Source of the DNA: an uncultured Lachnospiraceae bacterium
GTDB taxonomy: Bacteria; Bacillota_A; Clostridia; Lachnospirales; Lachnospiraceae
NCBI GenBank assembly: GCA_902780985.1
Contig: CACZHN010000006.1
Location: 1-24,704 of the forward strand
Length of the DNA: 24,704 bases
Direction of reading: 5' to 3'
Shown here: piece after piece, positions 13,405 through 21,481 of the stretch
Numbering within the stretch: position 1 is the first letter of the stretch
Layout of the letters: each line of letters starts with the position of its first letter
Translations under genes and position numbers: made by a program
Notes under the pieces: model-generated
What the model was told of the DNA's origin: nothing
Seen by the model: only the letters and a program-made list of their open reading frames with translations
The model's database searches: none

Positions 13405-14265
13405 TTAATTCATGTACTCAGCTATTGCGTCTTTCCAGTCTTTGAAAACAAAGTCACTGGTAAGTCTGAGCATCATATTATCGAGTACTGAGTATGCCGG
13501 GCGCTTTGCCGGGGTCGGATATTCATCGGTTGTTATATGCTTAACCTTTGTATCCTTGCCTGCGAGTCTGAATATCTCTTCTGTGAAGTCTGCCCATGAG
13601 CAGAAGCCTTCGCAGGTTCCGTGGAATACGCCGTAATTGTCTGTTGGCTCAAGTGCATATATGCATCTTGCAAGCTCGAGCGCGCTTGTCGGAGAACCGA
13701 TCTGGTCACCTACTACAGAAACCTCATCATGGGTCTCTGCCAGACTAAGCATAGTCTTTACAAAGTTCTTTCCGTCGCCGTAGAGCCATGCTGTTCTGAT
13801 GATGAAGAACTTATCTGCAAACTGCTTTACAAACTCTTCACCCGCATACTTTGTTCTTCCGTATGCACCAAGCGGCTTAGGGCTGTCGAACTCTGTATAA
13901 GGAACTGTGTTTGTTCCGTCAAATACATAATCGGTTGAAACATGAATAAACTTAACATCGAAACGCTTTGAAGCAATAGCCAGATTTCTCGGACCGATTG
14001 CATTTATCTTGTAGCAGAGCTCCTCTGCTGTCTCAGCGCCGTTAACATTTGTGAATGCAGCACAGTTGATTATAACATCCGGCTTCTCTTCCTCGACAAA
14101 TGCGAGTACTCCCTGAAGGTCTGTTATGTCCATAGCCTTAACGCCTTCAACTCCTACATCCGTGTTGATAAGGCTGACCTTACCGGCCTCAACATCTGCC
14201 TTATAAACTTCATTGATAGCTCTTCCGAGCTGTCCGTTACAACCTGTAACCAGAATTTTCTTCAT
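13405..14265 (-). CDS. rmlD: dTDP-4-dehydrorhamnose reductase
   Basis: A 286-residue extended short-chain dehydrogenase. The nucleotide-binding loop is GCNGQLG (8-14), followed by 'STDYVFDG' (110-117) and the catalytic Y-x-x-x-K at Tyr135-Lys139 ('AYGRTKYAGE'). It reduces dTDP-4-keto-L-rhamnose to dTDP-L-rhamnose with NAD(P)H, the last step of the activated rhamnose pathway. RmlA, RmlB and RmlC are not in this window and must be encoded elsewhere. GGGAG precedes the start. It is 21 bases after the third glycosyltransferase gene, so rhamnose is a likely component of the polysaccharide made by this operon. Confidence 0.95.
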   Translation of the reverse strand: MKKILVTGCNGQLGRAINEVYKADVEAGKVSLINTDVGVEGVKAMDITDLQGVLAFVEEEKPDVIINCAAFTNVNGAETAEELCYKINAIGPRNLAIASKRFDVKFIHVSTDYVFDGTNTVPYTEFDSPKPLGAYGRTKYAGEEFVKQFADKFFIIRTAWLYGDGKNFVKTMLSLAETHDEVSVVGDQIGSPTSALELARCIYALEPTDNYGVFHGTCEGFCSWADFTEEIFRLAGKDTKVKHITTDEYPTPAKRPAYSVLDNMMLRLTSDFVFKDWKDAIAEYMN

Positions 14266-14286
14266 CTCTTTTTCTCCCTGATGATC

Positions 14287-15069
14287 TTACTTATGTATCC
14301 CTATATTAATTCGCCTTTTGAGCGGGATTATCACTCTGTAAGGAAGCGGCTTCTGAGTCAGCCTGCAATATTCCTTAAAGTCTTTGTTGTAGGTTTTAAA
14401 TCTTCTCTTGGATGCTTCTTTATCGCTGAAGTCAAGCCCCGAAAGCTTCTGGCTTATATCTCCCGGAACCACCAGTACCAGGTTCTTTCCCTTTTCTATC
14501 AGCTCATCCATGAGGATATAGTCTACCATATCGAGGAAGAGTCTTTCCTCAAATCCGCCTATTTCCTCCAGCAGTTCTGCCTTGATGGTAAGACCGCTGT
14601 TTATGGCGTAAATATTTTTGTAAACGCCCGTCTCCTGAATAGGTTCACGATTCTTCGGGAAGATAGTATTCTTCTTCATCGGCGACACAACAAAATCGCC
14701 CTGCTTAACTATTCCCGTAATAAGATTCGGCTGTCTTCTCTCGATGGCTTTATATACATTTCCGATATACTTTGCCGAAAACAGAGTATCATCGTCTGCA
14801 AACATAAGCCATATATCATCGAAGGCCTGTGCATCCCAGAGAGCCTTGTTATAGGCCTTGCTGAGTCCCAGGTTTTCGCCGTTTCTTACATAGTGAAAGC
14901 CGTACTTTTCGGCTTCCGAAGCATTTCCGCCGAATCCGTCCTGAGATGAGTTATCATATATCCATACTTCAAGATTTTCCAGTTCGGACAGTGCCTTTCT
15001 GAAAGATTTGAGACTTGCTATCTCAGATACCTTGCGGTTGTGAATCACACATACTACTCTTAATTTCAT
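14287..15069 (-). CDS. Family 2 glycosyltransferase
   Basis: A 260-residue GT-A fold glycosyltransferase. It starts with the nucleotide-binding strand 'KLRVVCVIHNRKV' and has 'VWIYDNSSQDGF', 'RNGENLGLSKAYNKAL' and the metal-binding acidic motif 'MFADDDTLFS'. The following 'SGLTIKAELLEEIGGFEERL' is typical of acceptor-side motifs in family 2. The ORF could begin at TTG (15073-15075), but the ATG at 15067-15069 with AGGT before it is more likely. It follows the preceding glycosyltransferase by ten bases. It probably adds one sugar to a lipid-linked repeat unit at the inner face of the membrane. Donor and linkage cannot be read. Confidence 0.9.
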   Translation of the reverse strand: MKLRVVCVIHNRKVSEIASLKSFRKALSELENLEVWIYDNSSQDGFGGNASEAEKYGFHYVRNGENLGLSKAYNKALWDAQAFDDIWLMFADDDTLFSAKYIGNVYKAIERRQPNLITGIVKQGDFVVSPMKKNTIFPKNREPIQETGVYKNIYAINSGLTIKAELLEEIGGFEERLFLDMVDYILMDELIEKGKNLVLVVPGDISQKLSGLDFSDKEASKRRFKTYNKDFKEYCRLTQKPLPYRVIIPLKRRINIGIHK

Positions 15070-15079
15070 AACCAATTAC

Positions 15080-15802
15080 CTATTTCTTATCTGATAATCT
15101 TTCATTGAGCCTCTTAATGAGAATCCTTATATATCTCATTTTTGTTTTAAGCGGCAACCTCTGTCCCATGGATGCCGTCGCCGTGCCTTCATGTCTTCTG
15201 TATGCCGAAAGCTTTTTATTAAATAAGACTATCCTTTTGCTGTCGATGTATTCGGCAACTGTTCCTATCCACTGATCGTGCATCGCTACGTCACGCGGTA
15301 TAGGACATATATATTGCAGCAGTTCTTTTGAAAATGCCATGCAGTTTCCCATATATCCGTTTCTCACGGTATTATATACGAGACCCTTGTTTACATGCTT
15401 CATAGTGAAAAGATCGGTTCCGAGACTCTCCAAATTCTCGTCACAGAACTCACAGTTATGAAGTACCAGCAGCGGATCCGTTTTTATAAAGATCTTACGG
15501 ATGAGCTTCATCTTGTACGGATTCCATACATCATCCTGATCCGCAAGGAGGATAACATCTCCCGTACAGTTTTGGATCGCATTTTCAAAATTTGCTATAA
15601 CACCTTTTTCTTCGCAGATGAAAACCTTTACCCGGGGATCTGCCTCGGCATAACCCGAAACGATCTTTTCGGTATCATCCTCCGACGGATTGACCGAGAT
15701 GATAAGTTCATCATTCTTACCCATCTGAGCGATAACGGAATCTATCTGTTCCCCGATATACCTTTCTCCGTTGTAGGCCGCCATTGCAACCGATAGTTTC
15801 AT
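15080..15802 (-). CDS. Family 2 glycosyltransferase, DQDD type
   Basis: A 240-residue cytosolic glycosyltransferase. It opens with 'MKLSVAMAAYNGERYIGEQI', has the second sugar-nucleotide motif 'SEDDTEKIV', and carries the acidic motif 'LADQDDVWNPYKMKLI'. The ADQDDVW form is common in rhamnosyl- and galactosyltransferases of O-antigen and capsule clusters, which fits with rmlD nearby, but the sugar is inference. 'MHDQWIG' later in the protein is also typical of that subgroup. It starts one base after the stop of the preceding gene, with GGGAG upstream, so translation is coupled. Confidence 0.9.
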   Translation of the reverse strand: MKLSVAMAAYNGERYIGEQIDSVIAQMGKNDELIISVNPSEDDTEKIVSGYAEADPRVKVFICEEKGVIANFENAIQNCTGDVILLADQDDVWNPYKMKLIRKIFIKTDPLLVLHNCEFCDENLESLGTDLFTMKHVNKGLVYNTVRNGYMGNCMAFSKELLQYICPIPRDVAMHDQWIGTVAEYIDSKRIVLFNKKLSAYRRHEGTATASMGQRLPLKTKMRYIRILIKRLNERLSDKK

Positions 15803-15803
15803 A

Positions 15804-16565
15804 CTAGAACTCCCAACCCCATTTGCGGTAATAAACCAAAAGCGATCTGATGAATCTGTAGATTCCTCTCAGATTTCCGGTATTCTCTCTCTGCCAGTCG
15901 TGATGGACTGCAGTACCCGGATAAAATACTATACGCTTACCTTCTTTTCTTACTCGGCGCGACAGGTCCGTATCTTCACAGTACATGAAGAATCTGTTGC
16001 TGAAGCCCTTCTTCTCCTTGATGTAAGCGGTGGATGTTCCGAAGAAGCATCCCGTACAAAACTCTATATCAGTAGGCTCCGAGAGATCCTCGTTCTGTCT
16101 GGTATAACGACGTCTGAGATATTTGAATCCCGGAAGCTTACTTACAAACACATATCTGATGGTCGGACAATACTTCGGAAGGAACTGCTCCGTGCCGTCA
16201 CTGTTAAGGATCTTCGGTGTGGCAAGTCCCACTGTGTCATCCTTCTCCAGTTCCTTAGCAAGGAATCCTATGGCATCCCTATCCATAAAAATATCCGGAT
16301 TGATCACAAAATGATAATCCGACTTTACTTTCTTTATGATAGCATTGTGTCCGTAGCCGAATCCTCTGTTCTGAGAACTGCACACCAATGTCACTTCCGG
16401 ATATTTCTTCTGGATGATCATCGGTGTATCGTCTTCGGAACCGTTATCATATACATAGAGCTTAAAGTCATAATCTTTTCCCGCTGTCTGCTTCAGCACG
16501 GACTCTATGCACTTTTCAATTGTCCTAGCATTATTATAGGTGACTATACTGCCTGTTATCTTCAT
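15804..16565 (-). CDS. Family 2 glycosyltransferase, WbbL-like
   Basis: A 253-residue glycosyltransferase resembling dTDP-rhamnosyltransferases of the WbbL type. Visible are 'MKITGSIVTYNNARTIEKCI', 'YVYDNGSEDDTP', 'NRGFGYGHNAIIKKV', the acidic 'INPDIFMDRDAI', 'IEFCTGCFFGTSTAYI' and the late 'MYCEDTDLSRRVRKEGKRIV'. Together with rmlD this makes a rhamnose donor likely but not proven. The gene begins only three bases after the priming transferase gene. A convincing ribosome site is lacking (AAGG stands about 14 bases away), so translation may depend on the upstream gene. Confidence 0.88.
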   Translation of the reverse strand: MKITGSIVTYNNARTIEKCIESVLKQTAGKDYDFKLYVYDNGSEDDTPMIIQKKYPEVTLVCSSQNRGFGYGHNAIIKKVKSDYHFVINPDIFMDRDAIGFLAKELEKDDTVGLATPKILNSDGTEQFLPKYCPTIRYVFVSKLPGFKYLRRRYTRQNEDLSEPTDIEFCTGCFFGTSTAYIKEKKGFSNRFFMYCEDTDLSRRVRKEGKRIVFYPGTAVHHDWQRENTGNLRGIYRFIRSLLVYYRKWGWEF

Positions 16566-16568
16566 GAA

Positions 16569-17966
16569 TTAATGTCTGCCTTCCCTTACATCCAGTTTAT
16601 CCCTGTATGTATTAAACTTCTCTTCCGTATCTCTCTCGAATCCCTCTGTGGAATCCTTCTTAAAGAGTACAACAAGAGTCTGGAATATAAGCTTGATATC
16701 AAGCCAGAGGCTGTACTCCTCAATATACATGATATCAAGAACCAGCTTATCTCTAGGCGATGTATTGTATTTACCTGCAATCTGGGCGTAACCGGTTATT
16801 CCGGCCTTAACCCTGAGTCTGTACTCGAACTCCGGCAGGTCATTTGTATAGTTAAATATATTGGCAAGCATTTCCGGACGCGGTCCTACTATGGACATGT
16901 CGCCCTTTATTACATTTATGAACTGAGGGATCTCATCAATTCTGAAACGGCGGAGGATCTTACCTACCTTGGTGATTCTCTCGTCATCAACTACCGAAAG
17001 ATAGTTGTTTACATTCTCTTTCATAGTTCTGAGCTTATAAACGGAGAAGATTCTTCCACCTCTTGTAGCTCTGTTCTGCTTGAAAAATATCGGGCCTCTG
17101 TCCTCGATCTTAATAGCAAGTGCAGCTATTATGACTATCGGAAATGTAATGATGAGCGCCAGCAGTGCAAGGATGAAGTCGAAGATTCTCTTGAAGAAAT
17201 TCTGCTCTGCATTAAGTCCCAGAAGCGACATTTCAAAAAGAGACATATCATCCAGCATTATATGTCTGGAATGCATCTCAACAACGTCGGCCATGGACGG
17301 GTTGATATATACTCTCTTCATATTCTGATAACAGAACTCCACTATCTGAGTACGCTCCATGGAAGGAACGTCATACAGGAAAATGGTATCGAACTTAGGA
17401 ATGATCTCCTTCAGATTCTCGTTCTTGTAATCCGCATTTCCGCCTATCTTATACTGAAGTCTGTACTTCTTGATTCCTCTTGTGATCTCGTCAAGAGACT
17501 GCTTCGAGGATGTAATGATAAGGCAGTTTTCCGGCTCGTAAATCGTAAAGTAAACCCAGTTGCCGCCGTATGCCGCTATTATGATAAGGACGATCTGAAT
17601 CACAAAAATAATGAGCAGCAGCCATGGCTGTTCAAATTCAAATCGAATATTATTGGCAGAGTTTGTGTTCATGACACAGAGCATTACATAGGCTACTATG
17701 TCCGTCATGACCGTTGCCAGTGACAGCGATGTTATGATCGGCTTGCTCTTTCTCTTTCCTATATCATATCCTCCGTATATCTTAAGGAACAGATATCCGG
17801 ATATTACGTAACTCAGCGTTGTAACGGCACTAGTTCTGGATAATCCGAGGAGCTGCCAGTTTTCGATGGCATATAACCTGTAGAATACCCAGAAACATGA
17901 GAAATATATTATTAACTTAAAGAGGAAAACCAATAGGTTTCCGCATTGTTTAAGCTGTTCTTTCAT
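16569..17966 (-). CDS. Priming sugar-1-phosphate transferase (polyprenyl-phosphate)
   Basis: A 465-residue polyisoprenyl-phosphate hexose-1-phosphate transferase of the WbaP/WcaJ type. Four or five helices in residues 1-155 precede a soluble Rossmann-like region (about 150-250), then the membrane-inserted catalytic domain with 'KRIFDFILALLALIITFPI', 'GPIFFKQNRATRGGRIFSVY', 'KLRTMKE', 'RFRIDEIPQFINVIKGDMSI' and 'VGPRPE'. It transfers sugar-1-phosphate from a UDP-sugar to undecaprenyl phosphate and so starts repeat-unit assembly. It is the first gene of the operon, with an AAGGAAG ribosome site and a strong promoter just upstream. Flippase, polymerase and length-control genes are not in this window. 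Confidence 0.93.
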   Translation of the reverse strand: MKEQLKQCGNLLVFLFKLIIYFSCFWVFYRLYAIENWQLLGLSRTSAVTTLSYVISGYLFLKIYGGYDIGKRKSKPIITSLSLATVMTDIVAYVMLCVMNTNSANNIRFEFEQPWLLLIIFVIQIVLIIIAAYGGNWVYFTIYEPENCLIITSSKQSLDEITRGIKKYRLQYKIGGNADYKNENLKEIIPKFDTIFLYDVPSMERTQIVEFCYQNMKRVYINPSMADVVEMHSRHIMLDDMSLFEMSLLGLNAEQNFFKRIFDFILALLALIITFPIVIIAALAIKIEDRGPIFFKQNRATRGGRIFSVYKLRTMKENVNNYLSVVDDERITKVGKILRRFRIDEIPQFINVIKGDMSIVGPRPEMLANIFNYTNDLPEFEYRLRVKAGITGYAQIAGKYNTSPRDKLVLDIMYIEEYSLWLDIKLIFQTLVVLFKKDSTEGFERDTEEKFNTYRDKLDVREGRH

Positions 17967-17999
17967 AGTTCTTCCTTATTTTTGAACATAGATATGCTC

Positions 18000-18028
18000 A
18001 TTATAAGTCATAATCAGGCAAGTTTCAA
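18000..18028 (-). promoter_or_regulatory. Promoter of the polysaccharide operon
   Basis: TTGAAA (18023-18028) and a perfect TATAAT (18000-18005), read on the minus strand, are exactly 17 bases apart. The expected start is near 17993, leaving a leader of about 27 bases before the priming transferase ATG. This is the best sigma-A promoter match in the window. Confidence 0.8.
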
Positions 18029-18042
18029 GTTTGCTGAATCCG

Positions 18043-18954
18043 CTATGCTTTTTTCTCCTTCAGCATAAGTGATATTGCCTTACGTATATTGGATATTCGG
18101 GCAGTCTTGTGATTACCGCCGAACTCTCCGTCAATAGTCCAAGGAACTTCCTCAACGCACTTTACGGCTATCTTGGAAGTTCTTCTGAAGATGATAAGTT
18201 CATCATCCAGATTTTCTGTGAGAAGACTGTTTACGATCTTCTGCAGCTGTATCGGGTTAGTCGGATTCTTGATCAGTACGGTTTCGAAAAGTCCGTCGGA
18301 AAATGCCATATGTCTGGCTCCGAAGTTCTTGAAACCACCTACCGAAAGAGAATTCGTGATCTGTCCGTAAATGAAGTCGCCTTCCACTATCTCACCGTCA
18401 AACCATACCTTCATGTGATAAGGTCTGAGTTTTGTGATAGCTCCCAGAGCTTCTATGATATACGCCGCATGTCCCAGAGTATTCTTCAGGTTCTGCGGTG
18501 TTGAATATGATATATCGGTAAATGCACCGAAGGCCGCAACGTAGATGAAGAATTCCTTCTCCAGTCTTCCCACGTCCACATGGCACACTACTCCGTCAAC
18601 TATCTCTTTTGCGGCCTCAACCGGATTGAGGCTTATCTTCAGGCTCTTTGCGTAATCGTTGGTGGAACCGCATGGTATGTAACCCATATGGATTCTGCGC
18701 TTAATCTCTCTTTCGACACGCATGATACCGCTTACGGTATTATCCAGTGTTCCGTCTCCGCCGGCGCAGACTACCAGATCGTAATCCGCTGCATTTTTAT
18801 AAAGATAATCGGAATTCATCTTCTTATCTTCGCGGGTAAGATAAACCGTAACAACATATCCCGCTTTTTCGAAAATATCGATTATATCAATCAGATCAGC
18901 TTTTATTACCGTTCTTCCCGCCTTGGGATTAACCACAAAAAGAAGTTTTTTCAT
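18043..18954 (-). CDS. YegS/DagK-family lipid kinase
   Basis: A 303-residue diacylglycerol kinase catalytic-domain protein. It starts 'MKKLLFVVNPKAGR', with the G-G-D-G-T signature in 'LVVCAGGDGTLDNTVSG', then 'MGYIPCGSTNDYAKSLKI' (the GTxND motif here reads STND), 'VDVGRL' and the C-terminal 'VPWTIDGE'. It phosphorylates a lipid alcohol such as diacylglycerol at the inner membrane face, recycling lipid for phospholipid synthesis; the exact lipid is not readable. The ATG at 18952-18954 has a GAGGGG ribosome site; a TTG two codons earlier is too close to it. It follows queC by 21 bases and is probably the last gene of the queuosine transcript. Confidence 0.9.
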   Translation of the reverse strand: MKKLLFVVNPKAGRTVIKADLIDIIDIFEKAGYVVTVYLTREDKKMNSDYLYKNAADYDLVVCAGGDGTLDNTVSGIMRVEREIKRRIHMGYIPCGSTNDYAKSLKISLNPVEAAKEIVDGVVCHVDVGRLEKEFFIYVAAFGAFTDISYSTPQNLKNTLGHAAYIIEALGAITKLRPYHMKVWFDGEIVEGDFIYGQITNSLSVGGFKNFGARHMAFSDGLFETVLIKNPTNPIQLQKIVNSLLTENLDDELIIFRRTSKIAVKCVEEVPWTIDGEFGGNHKTARISNIRKAISLMLKEKKA

Positions 18955-18975
18955 ATTCAAAATTCCCCTCTGCTA

Positions 18976-19641
18976 TTAACCGACTGTCCTTCTTGCCAAA
19001 TACTTTTCAAGTCCTCTTTTTCTGAGCTTGCATGCCGGGCAGTTGCCGCATCCGTCACCCTTCACTCCGTTGTAACATGTAAGCGTCATTTCCCTTACTA
19101 TATCAAATCCGCCCAGGCTGTCTGCAAGTGCCCATGTCTCTTCTTTATCGATCCACATAAGCGGAGTTATTATATCAAATTCATACTCCATTGCAAGATT
19201 AAGTGTTGTATTAAGTGACTTGATGAAAATATCACGGCAGTCCGGATATCCCGAGAAATCACTCTGTGATACACCTGTGATGATGTCTGTGATTCCCTCA
19301 CCCTTTGCAAAGATTGCCGCATAAGTAAGGAAGAGCATGTTTCTTCCCTCTACGAAAGAATTCGGTGTGCCCTCTTCCGGAGCATCGGTATCAACCTTGA
19401 TATCTTCTCTTGTAAGAGAGTTCGGTGCAAGACGGTTAAGCTCCTTCAGATCGATAACTGTCTGCTTAACTCCCAGCTTCTCGCAGATTGCAGCTCCGCA
19501 CTCCAGCTCCTTCTTATGTCTCTGGCCGTAATCAAAGGAAACCGCCAGAACTTCCTTATAATTCTTCAGCGCCCACAGAAGGCATGTTGTACTGTCCTGT
19601 CCGCCGCTGAATACAACTACTGCTTTTTCCTTATTCTTCAT
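18976..19641 (-). CDS. queC: 7-cyano-7-deazaguanine synthase
   Basis: A 221-residue PP-loop ATPase. The ATP-binding motif is SGGQDS (12-17), and the zinc site near the C-terminus is made by Cys189, Cys198, Cys201 and Cys204 ('[17 protein letters not shown]'). It converts 7-carboxy-7-deazaguanine to preQ0 using ATP and ammonia. GGAGAAG precedes the ATG. It lies 13 bases after folE and is the last pathway gene of this cluster. Together with the three preceding genes it completes the route from GTP to preQ0. Confidence 0.97.
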   Translation of the reverse strand: MKNKEKAVVVFSGGQDSTTCLLWALKNYKEVLAVSFDYGQRHKKELECGAAICEKLGVKQTVIDLKELNRLAPNSLTREDIKVDTDAPEEGTPNSFVEGRNMLFLTYAAIFAKGEGITDIITGVSQSDFSGYPDCRDIFIKSLNTTLNLAMEYEFDIITPLMWIDKEETWALADSLGGFDIVREMTLTCYNGVKGDGCGNCPACKLRKRGLEKYLARRTVG

Positions 19642-19654
19642 AATCTTCTCCGTT

Positions 19655-20230
19655 TTATAATCCTACTGCATTCATAACTCTCTGCTCAAGAGCAGGCTCT
19701 TCTCTGAATCTTCCGCGAAGGGTTGTGGTAACCGTATGTGCGGGAGTATTCTTTATGCCTCTTGCTGTCATGCAGCTGTGCTTACCTGTGATAACTACAG
19801 CCACATCCGGTGAACCCGTAACCTTGCTTATGATATATGCAATGTCGGTTCCGATCCTCTCCTGAAGCTGAAGTCTCTTTCCTACCATTTCCGCTATTCG
19901 GGCTATCTTACTGAGACCGATGACTCTGTCCTTCGGAATATAAGCCACGGCAACCTTCATATCGTACATAAGAGCAATATGATGCTCGCAATAGCTGAAT
20001 ATCTCTATATCCTTTACCAGGACCATGTCGCCGTCTCCCGGTGCTGTGAAAGTCTTGTTGAACATTTCGGCTATCTCGTCATTGGTATAGCTTATGCCCT
20101 CGAAAACCTCCTCATACATTCTTGCCACTCTGTCAGGCGTATCCTTAAGACCTTCTCTGTCCGGATCCTCTCCTATGGCAAGAAGTAATTCCCTGATATG
20201 ATATCTTACCTTATCCTTATCTACTGACAT
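19655..20230 (-). CDS. folE: GTP cyclohydrolase I
   Basis: A 191-residue enzyme of the usual bacterial length. The zinc ligands are Cys81, His84 ('SYCEHH') and Cys153 ('HSCMTARG'); '[10 protein letters not shown]' and '[11 protein letters not shown]' are also conserved. It opens GTP to 7,8-dihydroneopterin triphosphate, the shared precursor of folate and of queuosine. Its place between queE and queC points to the queuosine branch as its main client here. A GGAGG lies somewhat far (11 bases) from the ATG. Confidence 0.97.
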   Translation of the reverse strand: MSVDKDKVRYHIRELLLAIGEDPDREGLKDTPDRVARMYEEVFEGISYTNDEIAEMFNKTFTAPGDGDMVLVKDIEIFSYCEHHIALMYDMKVAVAYIPKDRVIGLSKIARIAEMVGKRLQLQERIGTDIAYIISKVTGSPDVAVVITGKHSCMTARGIKNTPAHTVTTTLRGRFREEPALEQRVMNAVGL

Positions 20231-20249
20231 TTTTAATTTTTCCTCCGAT

Positions 20250-20942
20250 TTAAACTCCCCTTTTGTCAGGGTCCCAAATGTATTTATGGAGCTGCAGCTG
20301 CAGCCTTACATCATTCATATTGTTGTTCAGCATAAAGTCCACGATATCCTTCGGATCTATCCTGCCGAATACCGGACTTATATATACGGCGCATTTTCCC
20401 GCAAGCCCGTACTGCTCCGTAATGCACTTCATCTTCTTCAGGTCTGTCATATCCGCCACAACAAACTTGACCGTGTCGGATTCGTCGACCGCCGAGAAGT
20501 TTTCCGGGCACATCAGTTCTTCCATTCCGCTGCAAGGGCATTTGTAATCCACCGTGAAGCACAGCCTGTCATCTGCATCTCCGACTGCCTTATGCACATA
20601 CTCCTTGACCGGTCTGATGTCCACAGCTCCGTTGGTCTCTATCTCAACTCTGTACATTCCGTCCTTCAGAATGTCCGCTATCAGCTCTTCTATTCCCGGC
20701 TGAAGCAGCGGCTCACCGCCTGTCAGAGTAATATTCTTTATTTTCTTTTCCCTTATAGTCTTCAGCAGAGCATCCTTTTCCATCAGGGGAAAACTGTCCG
20801 TGTTTTCCATCGCCCACTTTGTATCACAGTAAGTGCAGTTCAGATTGCAGCCTGCGAGTCTTACAAACAGTGCAAGCTCTCCGGCTCTCTTGGCCTCACC
20901 GTTGATACTTGAAAAGATTTCCGCCACTCGGTATTCTCTCAT
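20250..20942 (-). CDS. queE: 7-carboxy-7-deazaguanine synthase (radical SAM)
   Basis: A 230-residue radical SAM enzyme. The 4Fe-4S cluster cysteines are Cys32, Cys36 and Cys39 ('[15 protein letters not shown]'), in the standard C-x3-C-x2-C spacing. The substrate-side '[12 protein letters not shown]' and the SAM-binding '[12 protein letters not shown]' are intact. It rearranges 6-carboxy-5,6,7,8-tetrahydropterin to the 7-deazaguanine core. It starts ten bases before the queD gene's end is cleared, with AGGT as a weak ribosome site, and is followed by folE after 19 bases. Confidence 0.96.
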   Translation of the reverse strand: MREYRVAEIFSSINGEAKRAGELALFVRLAGCNLNCTYCDTKWAMENTDSFPLMEKDALLKTIREKKIKNITLTGGEPLLQPGIEELIADILKDGMYRVEIETNGAVDIRPVKEYVHKAVGDADDRLCFTVDYKCPCSGMEELMCPENFSAVDESDTVKFVVADMTDLKKMKCITEQYGLAGKCAVYISPVFGRIDPKDIVDFMLNNNMNDVRLQLQLHKYIWDPDKRGV

Positions 20943-20951
20943 AGCATTTAC

Positions 20952-21371
20952 CTACTCTGTGTAACTTGCCTGATTATCCGGTGTTTCGAATACGCTCACC
21001 TTGATAACCTGATAACCTTTCGTCTTTATAACATCATAGAAATACTTGGCAAGATTCTCGGCAGTCGGTCTTCCTTCGAAGTACACGATCCTGAATCCTT
21101 CTTTTTCCATAGCCGCAACTGTCTCCGGCATAAGACTGTCCTTCTCCGCAATAAGAGCATGGTCCAGTTTATCCGTCTCTTCCTTCAGGTCATCCTTCAG
21201 TTTGCCGAAGTCAACCACCATTCCCTTGAACGGTCCTTCTTCCTGAAGTGTCTCACTGCCTACGTCCACGCTGATGGTCCATCTGTGTCCGTGAAGGTTG
21301 GCACACTTGCCGTCATAACCTTTAAGGAAATGCGCACTGTCGAATTTTGATTTTGTGGTAAGAATATACAT
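20952..21371 (-). CDS. queD: 6-carboxy-5,6,7,8-tetrahydropterin synthase
   Basis: A 139-residue PTPS-family enzyme. The zinc ligands are His14 ('FDSAHF'), His27 and His29 ('NLHGHRW'). The catalytic Cys23 lies in 'GKCANLHGH', and the Glu residues in 'RPTAENLAKYF' and 'VSVFETPDNQASY' fit the pterin-anchoring site. It turns dihydroneopterin triphosphate into 6-carboxytetrahydropterin. The ATG at 21369-21371 follows CAGGAG; a longer GTG form (from 21410) would run through a terminator hairpin and is rejected. It is the first gene of queD-queE-folE-queC, with the terminator only about 13 bases upstream. Confidence 0.96.
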   Translation of the reverse strand: MYILTTKSKFDSAHFLKGYDGKCANLHGHRWTISVDVGSETLQEEGPFKGMVVDFGKLKDDLKEETDKLDHALIAEKDSLMPETVAAMEKEGFRIVYFEGRPTAENLAKYFYDVIKTKGYQVIKVSVFETPDNQASYTE

Positions 21372-21384
21372 ATAAATCTCCTGT

Positions 21385-21417
21385 AAAAAATAAAAAGGGG
21401 CAGGACGCACCTACCCC
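21385..21417 (-). terminator. Terminator hairpin directly before queD, possible attenuator
   Basis: GGGGCAGG (21397-21404) pairs with CCTACCCC (21410-21417) around a five-base loop; the single C-A position is a G-U pair in the minus-strand RNA. It is followed by TTTTTATTTTTT. It may simply end thrC (65 bases upstream). However, queD begins 13 bases after the T-run and I see no promoter that fits between them, so queD needs read-through. An alternative pairing exists: UACCCU (from 21454-21459) with GGGGUA (from 21412-21417) would break the terminator. Confidence 0.8.
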
Positions 21418-21481
21418 ATATAAATCTAGTCCCGGTTTTGATTGTTCCGCTGGAGGGTACAAATGAACAGCTTCTATTCAA

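Noticed and set aside
15900..17723. A 607-codon plus-strand ORF opposite the priming transferase and a glycosyltransferase
   Set aside because: Very long, but antisense to two well-conserved genes. It has no family resemblance and atypical composition, so it is a codon-bias shadow.
21385..21470. preQ1 riboswitch before queD
   Set aside because: The gene context fits, but no class I core (a short stem with a C-rich loop and an A-rich tail pairing back) could be aligned without forcing, and classes II and III did not fit. Kept only as a possible attenuator.
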